Shown one piece after another: positions 1 through 6,689 of a stretch of DNA of 15,429 bases. This DNA comes from Firmicutes bacterium CAG:534 (GTDB taxonomy: Bacteria > Bacillota > Clostridia > Lachnospirales > Lachnospiraceae), in contig FR894543.1 of assembly GCA_000436115.1 (NCBI GenBank), positions 1-15,429 on the forward strand, written 5' to 3'. Every line of letters starts with the position of its first letter. Position 1 is the stretch's first letter. The notes under the pieces were generated by a model. That model was not told where the DNA came from and did not search any database. It worked only from the letters and a program-made list of their open reading frames with translations. A program made the translations under genes and the position numbers.

Positions 1-344
1 TTCTTCATCTTTTCCAGATCCTCGGGCTTATTCATATCCACTCCGCCCTTGATCCTTCTTACCAGAGGGTTCTGCATCATTTCCCTGGTCACGATCCGGA
101 AATCATCTGCCGTGATCTTTCCGTTTGCTGCCTTCCAGATGGCCATAAACACAAAGCCCATATAAATGTTGGCTGCCATGGGATTATCCGAGCCAATGTC
201 CTCCACCTGGGAAAGCATTTCCCGATAAATGCCCCGTCCCTGTCTAATCCACGTTTTTGTCTGCTCTTTCCCGTACCTGCGTATCATTGGTTTTTTGACA
301 AACATTGAAATCATAGTGTAATTGCTTCCCTTATACTTCAGCAT
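1..344 (-). CDS. L-2-amino-thiazoline-4-carboxylic acid (ATC) hydrolase-like protein, partial
   Basis: This is the N-terminal ~114 residues of a protein that runs off the left edge. It begins MLKYKGSNYTMISMF and contains NPMAANIYMGFVFMAIWKA followed by GKITADDFRIVTREM. That pattern (a conserved NPMA.N.Y stretch, then a helical ..DG/NGK.T.DDF segment) resembles the ATC hydrolase-like family common in clostridia, often beside TetR regulators. An upstream ATG at 353 lies directly against the GGGAGG ribosome binding site, so the ATG at 344, nine bases further, is the better start. It overlaps the end of the TetR gene by 14 bases, implying translational coupling and one operon. No catalytic residue can be assigned because the C-terminal part is missing. 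The family call is from recalled sequence pattern only, and the true substrate is unknown. Confidence 0.6.
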   Translation of the reverse strand, partial: MLKYKGSNYTMISMFVKKPMIRRYGKEQTKTWIRQGRGIYREMLSQVEDIGSDNPMAANIYMGFVFMAIWKAANGKITADDFRIVTREMMQNPLVRRIKGGVDMNKPEDLEKMK

Positions 345-942
345 GCTTTTCATCCTCCCTTACAAAGTATTGAAATCCCACCTGATAAAAGGACTGGATC
401 TCCATCATTGTTTTCATGATCTGGCGGCGGTCCCCACAGCTTAAGATCACCTTCGTGAGCATGGAATAATAGGCCCCCATCAAAAGAGTAAATGTCATGT
501 CATCTGCTGCCAGCCACAGTCTGTCACTGTGGACATTTTGTCCGCTTATGGCTACCATGTTTTCCAGAAAATGCTCATACCTGGTTCCATCTGCCTTTAT
601 CAGGATCAGCCTCAGCTCCTCCTGATGCTCCAGAAAGTAGTCTACCGCTTCCGGCAGCTTTTCTTCAAAGCATTCTGTCAAATGATTCATGCGTTGCCTG
701 GGCGGATATTTCCTTACTGCCTCATAGATCCCCTTCACATAGTTCTCAATGTAGGCTGCCATTTCTCCCACCAGATCCTCAAATAATTCCTCTTTGGAAG
801 CATAATACCCATAGAAGGCTCCCAGTGTGAACCCGGCCTCGCTTACAATCTTCCTAAGGGACGTCCCTTTAAAACCATGCTCCAGAAATTCCCTCTTTCC
901 AAGCTTGAGAAAAAGAGCTTTTGTGCTGCTGTTTTCTTTCAT
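331..942 (-). CDS. TetR/AcrR-family transcriptional regulator
   Basis: The 203-residue product has the usual TetR length and layout. Residues ~8-55 form the DNA-binding domain: REFLEHGFKGTSLRKIVSEA, then GFTLGAFYGYYASKEELF, the diagnostic recognition helix and following F/Y-Y..K..L signature. The remaining ~150 residues are the variable helical ligand-binding and dimerisation domain, so the inducer cannot be read from the sequence. The ATG follows GAGG at a workable distance. Upstream lies a consensus promoter whose -10 box runs into a 32-bp perfect palindrome, the expected arrangement for an autorepressing TetR. The gene overlaps the next cistron, the ATC hydrolase-like gene, which is therefore the likeliest regulated target. 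Confidence 0.93.
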   Translation of the reverse strand: MKENSSTKALFLKLGKREFLEHGFKGTSLRKIVSEAGFTLGAFYGYYASKEELFEDLVGEMAAYIENYVKGIYEAVRKYPPRQRMNHLTECFEEKLPEAVDYFLEHQEELRLILIKADGTRYEHFLENMVAISGQNVHSDRLWLAADDMTFTLLMGAYYSMLTKVILSCGDRRQIMKTMMEIQSFYQVGFQYFVREDEKHAEV

Positions 943-983
943 TTTTCCTCATTTCAATGTAGATTTTACTATTTCTACCCATA

Positions 984-1015
984 AATATATCACTGATATA
1001 TATCAGTGATATATT
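984..1015. promoter_or_regulatory. 32-bp perfect palindrome, likely TetR operator
   Basis: Every base from 984 to 1015 pairs with its mirror partner; the half-site reads AATATATCACTGATAT. It sits between the -10 box and the TetR start codon, overlapping the -10, so a bound dimer would block transcription. TetR family proteins commonly bind such palindromes in their own promoters. The assignment to this regulator is inference from position. Confidence 0.75.
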
Positions 1016-1039
1016 ATCTCCCTGCTTTTATCTTGTCAA
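1011..1039 (-). promoter_or_regulatory. Sigma-A-type promoter of the TetR operon
   Basis: On the minus strand TTGACA (1039-1034) is followed by a 17-base spacer and TAATAT (1016-1011). This is a perfect -35, optimal spacing and a near-perfect -10. The -10 lies inside one arm of the palindrome. Confidence 0.8.
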
Positions 1040-1052
1040 GCGTTTCCGATCA

Positions 1053-1076
1053 AAAAGAGCATAGACACGCTCCTTT
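1053..1076 (-). terminator. Probable terminator of the TauE/SafE gene
   Basis: On the minus strand AAAGGAGC and GCTCTTTT pair over 8 bp (one G-T) around an 8-base loop, with T residues in the 3' arm. It starts 5 bases past the stop of the permease gene and lies just upstream of the TetR promoter. The stem is modest. Confidence 0.5.
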
Positions 1077-1081
1077 ATTTA

Positions 1082-1861
1082 TCAGGTCTCTAAGATAGAA
1101 AAAAGCATGACTACGATCCCCAGCACCACCAGGATCACTCCGGTTGCACGGTTTAAGGCTTTGGGCGTGGCTTTGTTTGCAAAAACGGCCGCCACCCTGG
1201 CCCATATCAGGGTAAAGATCACGCACAGCACCCATACCAGCACATCCGGCATTCCTCCAATGGCGAAATGGGATACCGCCCCGGTAAAGGCCGTAAAGGT
1301 CATGATAAACACACTGGTTCCCACTGCAGTCTTCAGCTCATAGCCAAGGACGCTTGTCAGGATCAGGAGCATCATCATACCGCCTCCGGCTCCTACAAAG
1401 CCACAGATAAATCCGATCAAAGTCCCACATACCAGGGACTGGATGGCTCTCTTTTTGGCGGACACCCCCTGCATGGCTTCCTTTGTTGTCATCACCGGCT
1501 TTACAATAAATTTTATTCCCAGAAGAAACGTCATAAAAACAGAGAAATTCCCCATGGCCGTGGAGGGTACCAGACTGGAAATATAGCTTCCCACAACGGT
1601 AAAGACCAGAACGCTTGCCATCATGATCAGTCCGTTTTTCACATCCAGATTTTTATTTTTACCATAGGTATAAGCTGAAACGGCACTGGCCAGCACGTCC
1701 GAGGACAGGGCAATTCCCACCGCTATATAAGGGTCAATATGTAAAAAGGTAATCAGCATGGGACTGATCACTGCTGCTGCGCTCATCCCTGCAAATCCCG
1801 TTCCCAGTCCGGCTCCCATTCCCGCAAAAAAAGTTACTAAGATCGTGATAAATAATTCCAT
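1082..1861 (-). CDS. TauE/SafE family membrane permease (putative sulfite/organic anion exporter)
   Basis: This is a very hydrophobic ~259-residue protein with about eight membrane segments. Each half carries a glycine/alanine-rich signature typical of TauE/SafE: GTGFAGMSAAAVISPML near the N-terminus and GFVGAGGGMMMLLILTSVLG in the second half, followed by AVGTSVFIMTFTAF. The family exports sulfite, sulfoacetate or related anions, and many members have no known substrate. A first ATG at 1870 touches the GGAAGG ribosome binding site directly; the ATG at 1861, nine bases downstream, gives MELFITILV and proper spacing, so I use it. The gene lies 66 bases after the MmcQ-MGMT fusion in the same direction with no clear terminator between them, so they may be co-transcribed. 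Nothing nearby points to sulfur metabolism, so the substrate is unassigned. Confidence 0.88.
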   Translation of the reverse strand: MELFITILVTFFAGMGAGLGTGFAGMSAAAVISPMLITFLHIDPYIAVGIALSSDVLASAVSAYTYGKNKNLDVKNGLIMMASVLVFTVVGSYISSLVPSTAMGNFSVFMTFLLGIKFIVKPVMTTKEAMQGVSAKKRAIQSLVCGTLIGFICGFVGAGGGMMMLLILTSVLGYELKTAVGTSVFIMTFTAFTGAVSHFAIGGMPDVLVWVLCVIFTLIWARVAAVFANKATPKALNRATGVILVVLGIVVMLFSILET

Positions 1862-1927
1862 GTTCTTCATCCTTCCATATGTTTTTGACGCAATCAGTCA
1901 TTCTTCCGTCCCGCTTAAAAAGACCTG

Positions 1928-2560
1928 TCAAAGGGGAAGCCTGATCCCATATTTTTCAAGGTCTACCCGTCCGTTTTCCACCTGTACTCCCTCCTGCATA
2001 AGGAGCTTTGCCTGAACGCCGCTTCCTCCAAATGCAAATTCTCCGGCCAGCTCTCCTTTGGAATTTACAATCCGGAAGCAGGGAACATGCTCCGGATCGT
2101 CATTTTTATGCAGCGCATTTCCTACTGCCCTGGCCATCTTCTTATCCCCTGCCATTTCTGCGATCTGACCGTAGGTAGCCACCTTTCCCTTTGGCACCTT
2201 TTTCACTGCTTCATAAATGCGTTTGGTGGGACTGTCTGTGATCAGATCGTAGCTTTCTGCGATCATGCGCCTGACGTCCTGATCCGGGATCGTCCCGTCT
2301 AAAATAATGGTGTTCCAATGCTCCTTATTCTGATGCCATCCGGGGATCACCGCCGGAAAAGCGTCCCTCCAAAAATCACGCCATTTGGGATCAGTCTTTA
2401 CATTTAAATGGATCAGCCCGTCCTTTTCATATGTCCATAAAAATGCTTTTTTACTTCCCTTTACCCTCACAAGCTGCCAGTTCGGATCACGAAACGGCGC
2501 CTCCTGATAGGTACCCGGAAAGGAAAGGCCATACTGCAAAGCTTCCTGTCTTGTTTTCAA
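1928..2560 (-). CDS. MmcQ/YjbR domain fused to MGMT-like (alkyltransferase-like) DNA-binding domain
   Basis: Residues ~1-105 match the MmcQ/YjbR (DUF419) fold: DPNWQLVR, FLWTYEKDGLIHLNVKT and HQNKEHWNTIILDG, close to E. coli YjbR. Residues ~110-195 match the C-terminal domain of O6-alkylguanine-DNA alkyltransferase: VPKGKVATYGQIAEMAG (helix-turn-helix), ARAVGNAL with the arginine finger (R144), and VPCFRIVNSKG at the active-site position. The acceptor-type cysteine C161 is present but the canonical PCHR is PCFR, so the relay histidine is lost. It could be a weak alkyltransferase or an ATL-like lesion sensor for base-alkylation repair. The reading frame extends to a TTG at 2608, but the strong GGAAGGAG lies inside that extension. 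A TTG at 2560 (LKTRQEALQYGL), ten bases after it, fits the MmcQ family start. Product is 210 residues. Confidence 0.85.
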   Translation of the reverse strand: MKTRQEALQYGLSFPGTYQEAPFRDPNWQLVRVKGSKKAFLWTYEKDGLIHLNVKTDPKWRDFWRDAFPAVIPGWHQNKEHWNTIILDGTIPDQDVRRMIAESYDLITDSPTKRIYEAVKKVPKGKVATYGQIAEMAGDKKMARAVGNALHKNDDPEHVPCFRIVNSKGELAGEFAFGGSGVQAKLLMQEGVQVENGRVDLEKYGIRLPL

Positions 2561-2579
2561 TGAAATTCTTCTCCTTCCT

Positions 2580-2608
2580 GTTATCCTATGCATGCCCATA
2601 TAAGGCAA
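2580..2608 (-). promoter_or_regulatory. Possible promoter of the MmcQ-MGMT gene
   Basis: TTGCCT (2608-2603), a 17-base spacer and GATAAC (2585-2580) lie between the glgP terminator and the ribosome binding site. Each box matches consensus at only about four of six positions; the placement right after a strong terminator is the main support. Confidence 0.35.
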
Positions 2609-2611
2609 AAA

Positions 2612-2644
2612 GGCACCCCTCCGAAATTTTTTCGGAAAAGTGCC
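2612..2644 (-). terminator. Strong intrinsic terminator after glgP (probably works on both strands)
   Basis: A 15-bp hairpin (three G-T pairs) with a 3-base loop: on the minus strand GGCACTTTTCCGAAA pairs with TTTCGGAGGGGTGCC, followed by TTTTT at 2611-2607. The plus strand also ends in a T-rich run after the stem. It closes the glgP transcript about 80 bases past its stop. Confidence 0.85.
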
Positions 2645-2653
2645 CCCTCTTTT

Positions 2654-2730
2654 TAAATTTCCGTTCTTATTTTGAATTTTCCGTTCTCTATCTGAATTTC
2701 TGCTCTTTATCAGGAGTTCCGTCCCTTATT
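2654..2730. repeat. Four degenerate tandem ~19-20 bp repeats at the glgP 3' end
   Basis: Units at 2654-2672, 2673-2692, 2693-2711 and 2712-2730 align as TGAATTTCCGTTCTTTATC-like sequence, each with two to six differences. The last unit includes the glgP stop codon, so the array begins inside the gene and fills most of the gap to the terminator. This accounts for the whole 3' untranslated stretch; no gene is there. Confidence 0.6.
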
Positions 2731-5035
2731 TCAGCTTCCAGATGTCTCTGTTGTATTCCATGATGGTTCTGTCTGATGAGAAGAAACCGGCTTTTGCAAT
2801 GTTGACCAGCATCATCTTCTGCCACTTCCTGCGATCCTCGTAATCGGCAATAGCCTGATCCTTTACCTTAATATAGTCCTCTAAATCCAGCAGGGTCATA
2901 AACCAGTCCTTATTCAGAAGCTCCTTGTAAAGTCTCTCCAGATTTTCCTTGTGGCCTACGGCAAGCGCCTGCTTTCCTACGATAAAGTCAACCGCTTCCT
3001 TGATCACAGGGCTCTTCTTGTAGTAATCCCTGGAAACGTAGTCGGCCTTGGCATAATGTTCAATGACTTCTTCCGACTTCGCGCCGAATACATAAATATT
3101 GTCTTCCCCTACAAGCTCTGCAATCTCCACATTGGCTCCATCTGCTGTTCCTAGTGTAACTGCACCGTTTAACATGAACTTCATGTTTCCGGTACCGGAA
3201 GCTTCCTTGGATGCCAGTGAAATCTGCTCGGAAATATCGCAGGCGGGGATCAGCTTTTCTGCATAGCTGACATTGTAGTTTTCTACCATTAAAACCGTCA
3301 TATAAGGGCTTACATCCGGATCATGATTTACGATCTCCTGCAAAACAAGCAACAGGTGGATAATATCCTGCGCAATGATGTAAGCAGGCGCTGCCTTTGC
3401 GCCAAACAGGAAGGTGATCGGCCTTGCCGGCTTCTTGCCGCCCTTGATCTCCAGATATTTGTGGATGATATAAAGGGCGTTCATCTGCTGGCGCTTATAC
3501 TCATGAAGACGCTTTACCTGGATATCAAATATGGAATCAGGATTTAAGGTCACGCCCTCTTTTTCCTGTACATACGCTGCCAGTTCCTTCTTTCTGTTCT
3601 GCTTGATCTTAAGCAGCTCATCTAAGACTTCCTGATCCTCCTGATACTCCAAAAGCTTCTCCAGCTTATCCGCATCCTTCTTAAAGCCATCTCCAATGGT
3701 TTTTGAAAGGAAACCGGTCAGCTCTCTGTTACAGCTCATGAGCCATCTTCTAAAAGTAATTCCATTGGTCTTATTGTTAAATTTCTCAGGATAGATCTGA
3801 TAGAAGGCATTCAGCTCTGTCTCTTCAAGGATCTTCGTGTGGATGGCAGCCACTCCGTTGACTGAAAAGCCATAGTGGATGTCAATGTGCGCCATATGCA
3901 CCCTGCCGTCCTCGTCAATGATCTGCACCCTGGGATCCTGATACTTTGCCGCTACTCTCTTATCCAGCTCCTTGATATAAGGAACTAACTGGGGAACAAC
4001 CTTTTCCAGATATTTCAAAGGCCACTTCTCCAGCGCTTCCGCCAAAATGGTGTGGTTGGTATAAGCACAGGTCCTGCTGACCACTTCAATAGCCTCATCC
4101 ATGGTAAATGCCTTTTCCTCCACCAGGATCCTGATCAGCTCCGGGATCACCATGGTGGGATGGGTATCATTGATCTGGATCACGGCATGCTCATACATCT
4201 TGCGCAGATCGTACTTCTTTTCCTTCATCTCGCGCAGGATGAGCTGGGCTGCATTGGATACCATAAAATACTGCTGATAAATGCGAAGCAGGTTACCAGC
4301 CTCGTCTGAATCATCCGGGTACAAAAACAGGGTCAGATTTTTCTCAATGGCTTCCTTATCAAAATCAATGCCCTTCTTTACCAGGCTTTCATCTACGGAC
4401 TCAATGTCAAACAGGCGGAGCTTATTGACACCACTGTCATATCCTGCGACATCAATGTCATACAGTCTGGAAACTACCTTTTTCTTTCCAAAATATACAT
4501 CAAAGCTTACATCCGTTTTCGTCAGCCAGGAATTTTCTTCGATCCAGTCGTTCTTTTCTGCCGTCTGCAGTCTGTCCTTAAATACCTGCTTGAACAGTCC
4601 AAAATGATAGTTTAATCCAATGCCCTCTCCGGGAAGCCCCAGAGTTGCAATGGAATCCAAAAAGCAGGCTGCAAGTCTTCCCAGACCGCCGTTTCCAAGA
4701 GAAGGCTCCGGCTCGATCTCCTCGATCCTGGAAAGCTCTTTTCCCTTTTTCTTTAAAACCTCTTCCAGCTGATCATAAATTCCCAGATTGATCAGGTTAT
4801 TGGATAACAGCTTTCCGATCAGAAACTCTGCGGAAATATAATAGATCTTCTTTTCGCCCTGGTTGGCATCGGAAACTGCCATCAGTCTCTTGGTCAGAAC
4901 CAGAACTGCGTAGTAGGTCTCCTGATCGGTCAGTTCCTTCACTGATTTCCCGAACATTTCTCCTGCCACTTCTTCTAACTGCTTTTCCAGATTTAAAACC
5001 AGAATGTCCTTCATTAAATTTGTTTGCGTTGCCAT
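2726..5035 (-). CDS. glgP: Glycogen/alpha-glucan phosphorylase (GT35)
   Basis: The 769-residue enzyme cleaves terminal alpha-1,4-linked glucose from glycogen or maltodextrin with phosphate, giving glucose 1-phosphate in the cytoplasm. Family landmarks run in order: EPEPSLGNGGLGRLAACFLDS (~107-128), INDTHP (~288-293), NGVAAIHT (~393-400), KTNGITFRRWL (~422-432), QVKRLHEYKRQ (~506-516), and the pyridoxal-phosphate site EASGTGNMKFMLNG with lysine K619, then GTADGANVEI. It is shorter than the ~800-residue enterobacterial enzymes but has no gap at these motifs. AGGAGG precedes the ATG. The gene follows a LacI-family regulator by 119 bases, with its own promoter carrying an operator-like palindrome, and ends at a strong terminator. 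No other glycogen gene is adjacent, so whether the main substrate is glycogen or maltodextrin is not decided here. Confidence 0.97.
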   Translation of the reverse strand: MATQTNLMKDILVLNLEKQLEEVAGEMFGKSVKELTDQETYYAVLVLTKRLMAVSDANQGEKKIYYISAEFLIGKLLSNNLINLGIYDQLEEVLKKKGKELSRIEEIEPEPSLGNGGLGRLAACFLDSIATLGLPGEGIGLNYHFGLFKQVFKDRLQTAEKNDWIEENSWLTKTDVSFDVYFGKKKVVSRLYDIDVAGYDSGVNKLRLFDIESVDESLVKKGIDFDKEAIEKNLTLFLYPDDSDEAGNLLRIYQQYFMVSNAAQLILREMKEKKYDLRKMYEHAVIQINDTHPTMVIPELIRILVEEKAFTMDEAIEVVSRTCAYTNHTILAEALEKWPLKYLEKVVPQLVPYIKELDKRVAAKYQDPRVQIIDEDGRVHMAHIDIHYGFSVNGVAAIHTKILEETELNAFYQIYPEKFNNKTNGITFRRWLMSCNRELTGFLSKTIGDGFKKDADKLEKLLEYQEDQEVLDELLKIKQNRKKELAAYVQEKEGVTLNPDSIFDIQVKRLHEYKRQQMNALYIIHKYLEIKGGKKPARPITFLFGAKAAPAYIIAQDIIHLLLVLQEIVNHDPDVSPYMTVLMVENYNVSYAEKLIPACDISEQISLASKEASGTGNMKFMLNGAVTLGTADGANVEIAELVGEDNIYVFGAKSEEVIEHYAKADYVSRDYYKKSPVIKEAVDFIVGKQALAVGHKENLERLYKELLNKDWFMTLLDLEDYIKVKDQAIADYEDRRKWQKMMLVNIAKAGFFSSDRTIMEYNRDIWKLK

Positions 5036-5100
5036 AAGGCCCTCCTCCTATGATAAAACAAAATCATCCCTGTGGATGTTCTTTTCTCTTTGACATTGAA

Positions 5101-5129
5101 AGTGTAACATAAGAAAACGTTTTCCGCAA
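5101..5129 (-). promoter_or_regulatory. glgP promoter with LacI-type operator in the spacer
   Basis: TTGCGG (5129-5124), a 17-base spacer and TACACT (5106-5101). The spacer carries most of the 12-bp perfect palindrome GAAAACGTTTTC (5113-5124), typical of LacI/CcpA-family sites. The extended 19-base element at 5109-5127 recurs with one internal mismatch upstream of the neighbouring LacI gene. A CcpA-type catabolite site is the main alternative reading. Confidence 0.75.
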
Positions 5130-5154
5130 GTGTTTTCCATATATTTTTTTATCT

Positions 5155-6144
5155 CTAGCAGATAATATCCTCATATTTCATCCTTACCAGTGTATGCTCA
5201 CAGATGACCTTGCGTCCCTTTTCTCCCGAAAGAAGCAGGGAAAGCTCTTCCATGGCTTTCCGGGACAGTCCTGAAAAATTCTGGCTGACGGTGTTCATCT
5301 GTTTTCCTACATAGCCCATAAGGATGATCCCGTCAAATCCGCAGACCGGGCGGAAAATATCCATTTTGATCAGCGCCTTCATGGCCCCGATAGCCATCAG
5401 GTCCGAAGCACAGACCACCGCATCCTTCTTTTTGGCATATTTCAGGGTCAGATTTCTGGCCTGCAGCTCCGAAAAATCACCATTTTTCACCAGAACGGGA
5501 AGAGAAAGCTCCTTTGCAAGCTGCTGCATTCCAAGGAGACGTTCATCCGTCACATAGCTGTTGCGTTTTCCTGCAAGGTACAGAACGCTTTTGCATTTAT
5601 TTTCCTGGATCGTCTTTTTTGCCACCTCATATTGTGCCCTTCGATGGTCGATAGTGATAAAGGAGGTGTTTTCATTTACAAAGGGAGCGTCCACCACAAC
5701 ACACTTGAACTCCTGCCGCTCTAAAAGCTGGCTGATGACCGTATCGTCTTTGGAAACGCCGTAAATAATGATCCCGGTAATGCTTTGGGATTTCAAATAC
5801 CGGATCAGCTCCTCCACCGTTTTATCCCGGAACATAAAAAAGAAAAGCGTGATCACATCCAAATTCAGCTCCATTGCCTTGTCTAAAGCCCCGGATATAT
5901 ACTGCATTCCGATCTCATCCACTGCCTGGGTTTCCTTGTGAAGATTGATCAAAAGCGCAACTCTGCCCGCCTGTTTGGAGGAGAGCGCCGCCGCCACGGA
6001 ATTCGGTACAAATTTCAGTTCCTCTACCGCTTTGTTTACCTTCTGCTTCGTTGCTTCACTGACGTTGGGATAATGATTCAGAACCTTTGAAACAGTTGAA
6101 ATTGCCACTCCGGCATGATCTGCCACATCTCGGATCGATACCAT
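5155..6144 (-). CDS. LacI-family transcriptional regulator (likely regulator of glgP)
   Basis: Residues 4-24 are the LacI helix-turn-helix (IRDVADHAGVAISTVSKVLN). A hinge segment follows (VPNSVAAALSSKQAGRVALL, residues ~47-65), in which alanine replaces the usual arginine before the intercalating leucine. A ~270-residue periplasmic-binding-protein-like sensor domain completes it (GIIIYGVSKDD, VVDAPFV, SVLYLAGKR, AVVCASDLMAIGAM, CGFDGI). The frame opens at 6177 but that start has only a poor ribosome binding site; ATG at 6144 follows GAGAGGA and gives the conventional family start, 329 residues. Both this gene and glgP have the same operator-like element, pointing to autorepression and control of glgP. 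The effector is probably a sugar or maltodextrin, but that is inference from the neighbour. Confidence 0.92.
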   Translation of the reverse strand: MVSIRDVADHAGVAISTVSKVLNHYPNVSEATKQKVNKAVEELKFVPNSVAAALSSKQAGRVALLINLHKETQAVDEIGMQYISGALDKAMELNLDVITLFFFMFRDKTVEELIRYLKSQSITGIIIYGVSKDDTVISQLLERQEFKCVVVDAPFVNENTSFITIDHRRAQYEVAKKTIQENKCKSVLYLAGKRNSYVTDERLLGMQQLAKELSLPVLVKNGDFSELQARNLTLKYAKKKDAVVCASDLMAIGAMKALIKMDIFRPVCGFDGIILMGYVGKQMNTVSQNFSGLSRKAMEELSLLLSGEKGRKVICEHTLVRMKYEDIIC

Positions 6145-6192
6145 AAATCTTATTATCCTCTCTTTTTTCTCTCGCATCTTTTTCTTATTCTG

Positions 6193-6247
6193 ATAAGAAA
6201 TCGTTTTCCGCGCCTTTTATTCTAACGGAAAAAAGAGCAAAAAGCAA
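6193..6247 (-). promoter_or_regulatory. lacI-family gene promoter and downstream operator
   Basis: TTGCTT (6247-6242), a 17-base spacer and TAGAAT (6224-6219) form the promoter. The element GCGGAAAACGATTTCTTAT (6211-6193) begins about where transcription should start and matches the glgP site except for one base. The -35 box overlaps the foot of the preceding terminator. Confidence 0.7.
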
Positions 6248-6283
6248 GAGCGTAAATGCTCTCTGCCTCACATCTACGCTCTT
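6231..6283 (-). terminator. Intrinsic terminator of the CheX-like/CheY-like operon
   Basis: On the minus strand AAGAGCGTAGATG (6283-6271) pairs with CATTTACGCTCTT (6258-6246) over 13 bp with one G-T, followed by T-rich sequence. It starts 17 bases past the receiver gene stop. Confidence 0.8.
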
Positions 6284-6299
6284 TTTCCCTTACTGCTGT

Positions 6300-6668
6300 T
6301 TACTGCTGATCATTTAAAACCTTCTCAATGACCTCTTTTACCTCATCCGGCTCATAGGGCTTGGAAATGAATTCCGCCGCTCCGTACTTGATCGCCTGGA
6401 TCATCTTTTCTTTCTGGCCTGCCGCTGTGATCATGATCGCCTTTACATGATCGTCGCTCTTTTTGATGAGCTGAAGAGCTTCCAGTCCATCCATCTTCGG
6501 CATGGTAATATCAAGGGTCACAAGTTCAGGCTTCAGTTCCTTATACTTTAAATATCCGTCTTCGCCGTCCTTTGCTTCCGCAATTACCGTATGTCCGGCA
6601 TCTTCTAATATTTCTTTGAGTATTTTACGGGATGTTCTTGAATCATCCACAATCAGAATATTTGCCAT
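6300..6668 (-). CDS. Stand-alone CheY-like response regulator receiver
   Basis: The 122-residue protein is a receiver domain and nothing more. All active-site residues are present: acidic pair D8-D9 (LIVDDS), phosphoacceptor D53 in VTLDITMPKMDG, T81 in MITAAG, and K103 in ISKPYEP. With no output domain it must act by protein contact, as CheY does on the flagellar switch, or as a phosphate shuttle. The ribosome binding site AGGAGG lies about 14 bases before the ATG, longer than usual, and directly abuts the stop of the upstream CheX-like gene, so the two are one transcript. A CheX-type phosphatase beside a CheY-type receiver suggests the first dephosphorylates the second. No kinase, CheW or flagellar gene is in the window, so the pathway (motility or otherwise) is open. 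Confidence 0.95.
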   Translation of the reverse strand: MANILIVDDSRTSRKILKEILEDAGHTVIAEAKDGEDGYLKYKELKPELVTLDITMPKMDGLEALQLIKKSDDHVKAIMITAAGQKEKMIQAIKYGAAEFISKPYEPDEVKEVIEKVLNDQQ

Positions 6669-6689
6669 CTTTCTTATTTCCCCCTCCTT

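Noticed and set aside
1268..1678. A plus-strand frame of 136 codons opposite the TauE/SafE gene.
   Set aside because: It is antisense to a clear membrane protein, has no ribosome binding site, and its residues match no family; other plus-strand frames in the window are rejected on the same grounds.
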